DNA of 8,680 bases from UBA1140 sp964409295 (lineage in GTDB: Bacteria > Campylobacterota > Campylobacteria > Campylobacterales > Sulfurovaceae): the NCBI GenBank assembly GCA_964409295.1, contig CAYPCV010000216.1:1-8680 (forward strand), in the 5' to 3' direction. The position numbers were made by a program, and so were the translations under genes. Below, in pieces: positions 6,869 to 8,680 of the stretch. The first letter of the stretch is position 1. Every line of letters starts with the position of its first letter. The notes under the pieces were generated by a model. The model was not told the origin of the DNA and made no database searches. It worked only from the letters and a program-made list of their open reading frames with translations.

Positions 6869-7181
6869 TTACATCGTTTAGTTTGGCAAAACTTTTTGCT
6901 CTTCTGTCATCTATGAGTAAAAAATCAGCATCCATGTTTTTATAAAGAGCAATGGCTTCTAACTCACCACGACCTAGACCCATCTGTGTAATATTTATTT
7001 CAACAGAGATGATTTTATCTTTTAAAAAAGTCTTGAGTTTTTTACTTTGAGGTTTAGAAGAGATGGTTACTTCATCGTAAACAGCTTGAGGTACATGAAT
7101 ACTACCAAAAACTGTTTCGAGTAAGTCGAGTCTATTCATAATAGACAAGGCTACTAAAGCAGAGCTATCACCAATAATCAC
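6843..7181 (-). CDS. PIN-domain (DUF3368-like) toxin, C-terminally short
   Basis: The 112-residue protein is a PIN-fold ribonuclease of the type that pairs with UPF0175 antitoxins. Acidic active-site candidates are present: D5 in IIGDSSALVAL, E37 in AVYDEV, E73 in GRGELEAIAL, and D91-D92 in LLIDDRRAKSFA. Such toxins cleave RNA with a metal ion. Family members usually run about 150 residues, with a GxLGVLLxAK-type segment and final helices after the point where this one stops (NDVNVYSIKSH). That tail is absent here, and I do not find it in the other frames downstream, so this is a truncation or replacement, not a simple frameshift. The start is GTG, overlapping the antitoxin stop as GTGA, with AAAAGG upstream. 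Loss of the tail may have reduced or abolished toxicity even though the acidic residues are kept. Confidence 0.85.
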   Translation of the reverse strand: MIIGDSSALVALSIMNRLDLLETVFGSIHVPQAVYDEVTISSKPQSKKLKTFLKDKIISVEINITQMGLGRGELEAIALYKNMDADFLLIDDRRAKSFAKLNDVNVYSIKSH

Positions 7182-7435
7182 GCCAATAACCTTTTGGCAT
7201 TAGCCACTTCGCTTTCAATATCATAATCATTAATAACAGTTATGTTATTTTTAGAAAGAAGAGCCATGAAATCATAAATATCCATAGAGACTATCTTAGC
7301 TCCTTGTGTCAAAGAGATTTGAGCAGACTTATACAACTTCAAAGCAAGTTTCTCTTTTAACAATTGAGTTAAACTCTGCTTTGTTTGGTTGATACCAAAG
7401 AAGATGTTGTCAGGTAGGTTTATACTAAGTTGCAT
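7178..7435 (-). CDS. UPF0175-type antitoxin
   Basis: The 85-residue protein matches the UPF0175 pattern. There is an N-terminal strand (MQLSINLPDNI), a helix with LTQLLKEKLALKLYKSAQISLTQGAK at about 22-47, in which ALKLY-x-x-x-x-ISL is the family hallmark, and a helix-turn-helix-like MDIYDFMALLSKNNI (51-65). The C-terminal acidic helix (IESEVANAKRLL) probably wraps the toxin. Antitoxins of this type neutralise the PIN nuclease by direct binding and often repress their own promoter. The antitoxin-first order and the four-base overlap with the toxin are typical. Its ATG has an AAGGAG six bases upstream and a TATAAT 21 bases upstream, so it likely leads the whole five-gene unit. Confidence 0.85.
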   Translation of the reverse strand: MQLSINLPDNIFFGINQTKQSLTQLLKEKLALKLYKSAQISLTQGAKIVSMDIYDFMALLSKNNITVINDYDIESEVANAKRLLA

Positions 7436-7441
7436 TTATGA

Positions 7442-7462
7442 CTCCTTTTTGGTTTAATTATA
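7442..7462 (-). promoter_or_regulatory. Promoter -10 and ribosome binding site for the antitoxin-led unit
   Basis: On the minus strand TATAAT occupies 7457-7462 and the strong AAGGAG occupies 7442-7447, with the ATG at 7433-7435. No -35 box at standard spacing is visible. The -10 is close to the start, so the leader would be short. The 60-base gap holds no obvious terminator for the ATPase gene upstream, so read-through is possible. Confidence 0.65.
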
Positions 7463-7495
7463 ACACATTTTGAACATAACTACTTCTCAAAATCG

Positions 7496-8680
7496 TTAAA
7501 AAATCTCATCTATAACAACATCTCGATGTACCAATTCATTATAGTACTCATTTTTGTTGACTCCAAAAGTTGTTACAAAAATAAGTCGTATGTTGTAGCG
7601 ATATTTGGTCTGTTTGTTGAATACATTTATTTTGTTTCGTAGCTCTTCATAATATTTTTTTGTAATGGTAAAAACATCATCATAATATTTACATTCAATA
7701 ATATCAATGTTTTTACTGCCATCAATATACTCTAAAAGCATATCAATCTGTGTTCCTTTCTCTTCTTGATTTTGAGCAATATAGTTCCAGTAGTGCAGTT
7801 GTGTATTGACTCCTGAAACACCAAGCGCCTGTTTGATTTCATCAATGTGAATATGACAGATATTTTCAAAAGCAAACCCCGACCAAATTTTATAGGGTTG
7901 GGATAGGGCGATGTTTTGCCATTTAATATTTTGATGGTTGACCATCCATTTATTGTAAAAATAAGAGAAGGCATCGGTGGCTCGATAGATTTTTTCTCGA
8001 CTTTTTTGTCCAAATTTTGGTACAACAGAGAGAAAGCCCGAGAGTTCAAGCTCTTCTAATACATCTTTAATAACAGAGGAAGAGGTATTGAGTTTTTTTG
8101 CAATCTCTTTTTGAATGTATCCACTCCATTTTTTAGAGAGTAGAGTCATGACTTTGTAGTGCCATTCTGAATTTTTAAAGAGTGATTCATAAAGCTCTTG
8201 GTACTCATAAATCAAGAGACCATTTTTATCAAAACATTGGAAATTAATATTTTCAAGTTGCTGTTTACGACAATCCATATCGTTGATATATTTAGCCACA
8301 CCACCCAAAACCATGTAGGTATCAACAATAGATTTTGGGCTGTATCTGCATCCTTTGATTTCTAAAAGTTTTGAAACGGCTTTTAGTTTAAATGGTTGCA
8401 TATTGATTTTGTGAGTTACTCTGTTGTGTAGGGTTTTTTTATTGCGTACAATTTTATTTATCATGTATGAAGTGGCTGAACCACAAACAATGAGCAAAAT
8501 ATCATCTCGGCGTGTGCAAAAATCATTCCAAAATTCAGAAAAAGCAGTTAAGAAACCTGATTTATGGGTGTCTAACCATGGAAATTCATCTAAAAAAATA
8601 ACTTTTTTGCTATCACTTTTTGTCTCAATGTAATCTTCTAGCAGAAAAAAGACCTCTTGCCACTCTTTTGGTCTTTCTGT
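7496..8680 (-). CDS. COG1672-type AAA ATPase with DUF234-like C-terminus, N-terminus beyond window
   Basis: The frame is open to the right edge, giving 394 residues of C-terminal sequence; the start and Walker A lie outside. An internal TTG at 8497 is not the true start, since the frame continues upstream with conserved ATPase sequence. Walker B is VIFLDEFPWLD at visible residues 27-37, followed by IVCGSATSYM, a sensor-like strand. A lid region with YMVLGGVAKYI comes next. A winged-helix follows (KWSGYIQKEIAKKLNTSSSV onwards). A C-terminal domain contains QIDMLLEY (D at 7742-7744) and IIECKYY (ECK at 7688-7696), resembling a PD-(D/E)xK nuclease fold as in DUF234. These ATPases are common, mobile and poorly understood in bacteria and archaea. 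Whether the nuclease-like tail is active is unknown. It ends 61 bases before the antitoxin gene. Confidence 0.9.
   Translation of the reverse strand, partial: TERPKEWQEVFFLLEDYIETKSDSKKVIFLDEFPWLDTHKSGFLTAFSEFWNDFCTRRDDILLIVCGSATSYMINKIVRNKKTLHNRVTHKINMQPFKLKAVSKLLEIKGCRYSPKSIVDTYMVLGGVAKYINDMDCRKQQLENINFQCFDKNGLLIYEYQELYESLFKNSEWHYKVMTLLSKKWSGYIQKEIAKKLNTSSSVIKDVLEELELSGFLSVVPKFGQKSREKIYRATDAFSYFYNKWMVNHQNIKWQNIALSQPYKIWSGFAFENICHIHIDEIKQALGVSGVNTQLHYWNYIAQNQEEKGTQIDMLLEYIDGSKNIDIIECKYYDDVFTITKKYYEELRNKINVFNKQTKYRYNIRLIFVTTFGVNKNEYYNELVHRDVVIDEIF

Noticed and set aside
6700..6870. A frameshift that would restore the PIN C-terminus
   Set aside because: I read the downstream frames and found no GxLGVLL-like segment; the sequence there is unrelated and A+T-rich.
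7732..8049. Minus-strand 105-residue frame within the ATPase gene
   Set aside because: It is in another frame of the same strand as the conserved winged-helix and nuclease-like coding sequence, with no recognisable product.
8495..8497. TTG as the start of the ATPase gene
   Set aside because: The frame continues upstream to the window edge with conserved Walker B sequence (VIFLDEFPW), so the true start is outside.
8424..8633. Plus-strand 69-residue frame opposite the ATPase gene
   Set aside because: It covers the Walker B region of the minus-strand gene in reverse and looks like a shadow.

Overview
The window reads as a stretch of an A+T-rich chromosome from a Campylobacterota (epsilonproteobacterial) organism, probably a free-living Sulfurimonas/Sulfurovum/Arcobacter-like lineage. 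This rests on the style of the MutS2 and MurC proteins, the clear TATAAT -10 boxes without good -35 boxes, and the murC / small protein / mutS2 neighbourhood, which I recall from Helicobacter. The genus is inference.

Left part (1-5269), mostly core genes. A MutS2-family ATPase runs off the left edge on the minus strand. It is preceded in the same operon by a small exported SPOR-domain protein. Two plus-strand genes follow, a glutaminase (glsA) and a 168-residue charged, helical protein of unknown function. A hairpin-rich convergent intergenic region separates them from murC (minus strand), the first amino-acid ligase of peptidoglycan precursor synthesis. The two plus-strand genes appear to split a murC-SPOR-mutS2 block that is contiguous in some relatives.

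Right part (5372-8680), accessory genes, all on the minus strand. In transcription order these are: the C-terminal 394 residues of a COG1672-type ATPase with a winged-helix and nuclease-fold-like tail (start beyond the right edge); a clear promoter and ribosome binding site; a UPF0175-type antitoxin; a PIN-domain (DUF3368-like) toxin that lacks its usual C-terminal tail; a very A+T-rich unknown 204-residue protein; a DUF6933-like protein; and an acidic CcbP-like calcium-binding protein. The last five genes overlap or are closely spaced and look like one transcription unit of about 2.1 kb.

The most interesting parts are this compact five-gene unit, in which a toxin-antitoxin pair feeds straight into unknown genes, and the complex inverted repeats between the 168-residue gene and murC, which could form a pseudoknot. 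No tRNA, rRNA, CRISPR array or insertion sequence was seen.
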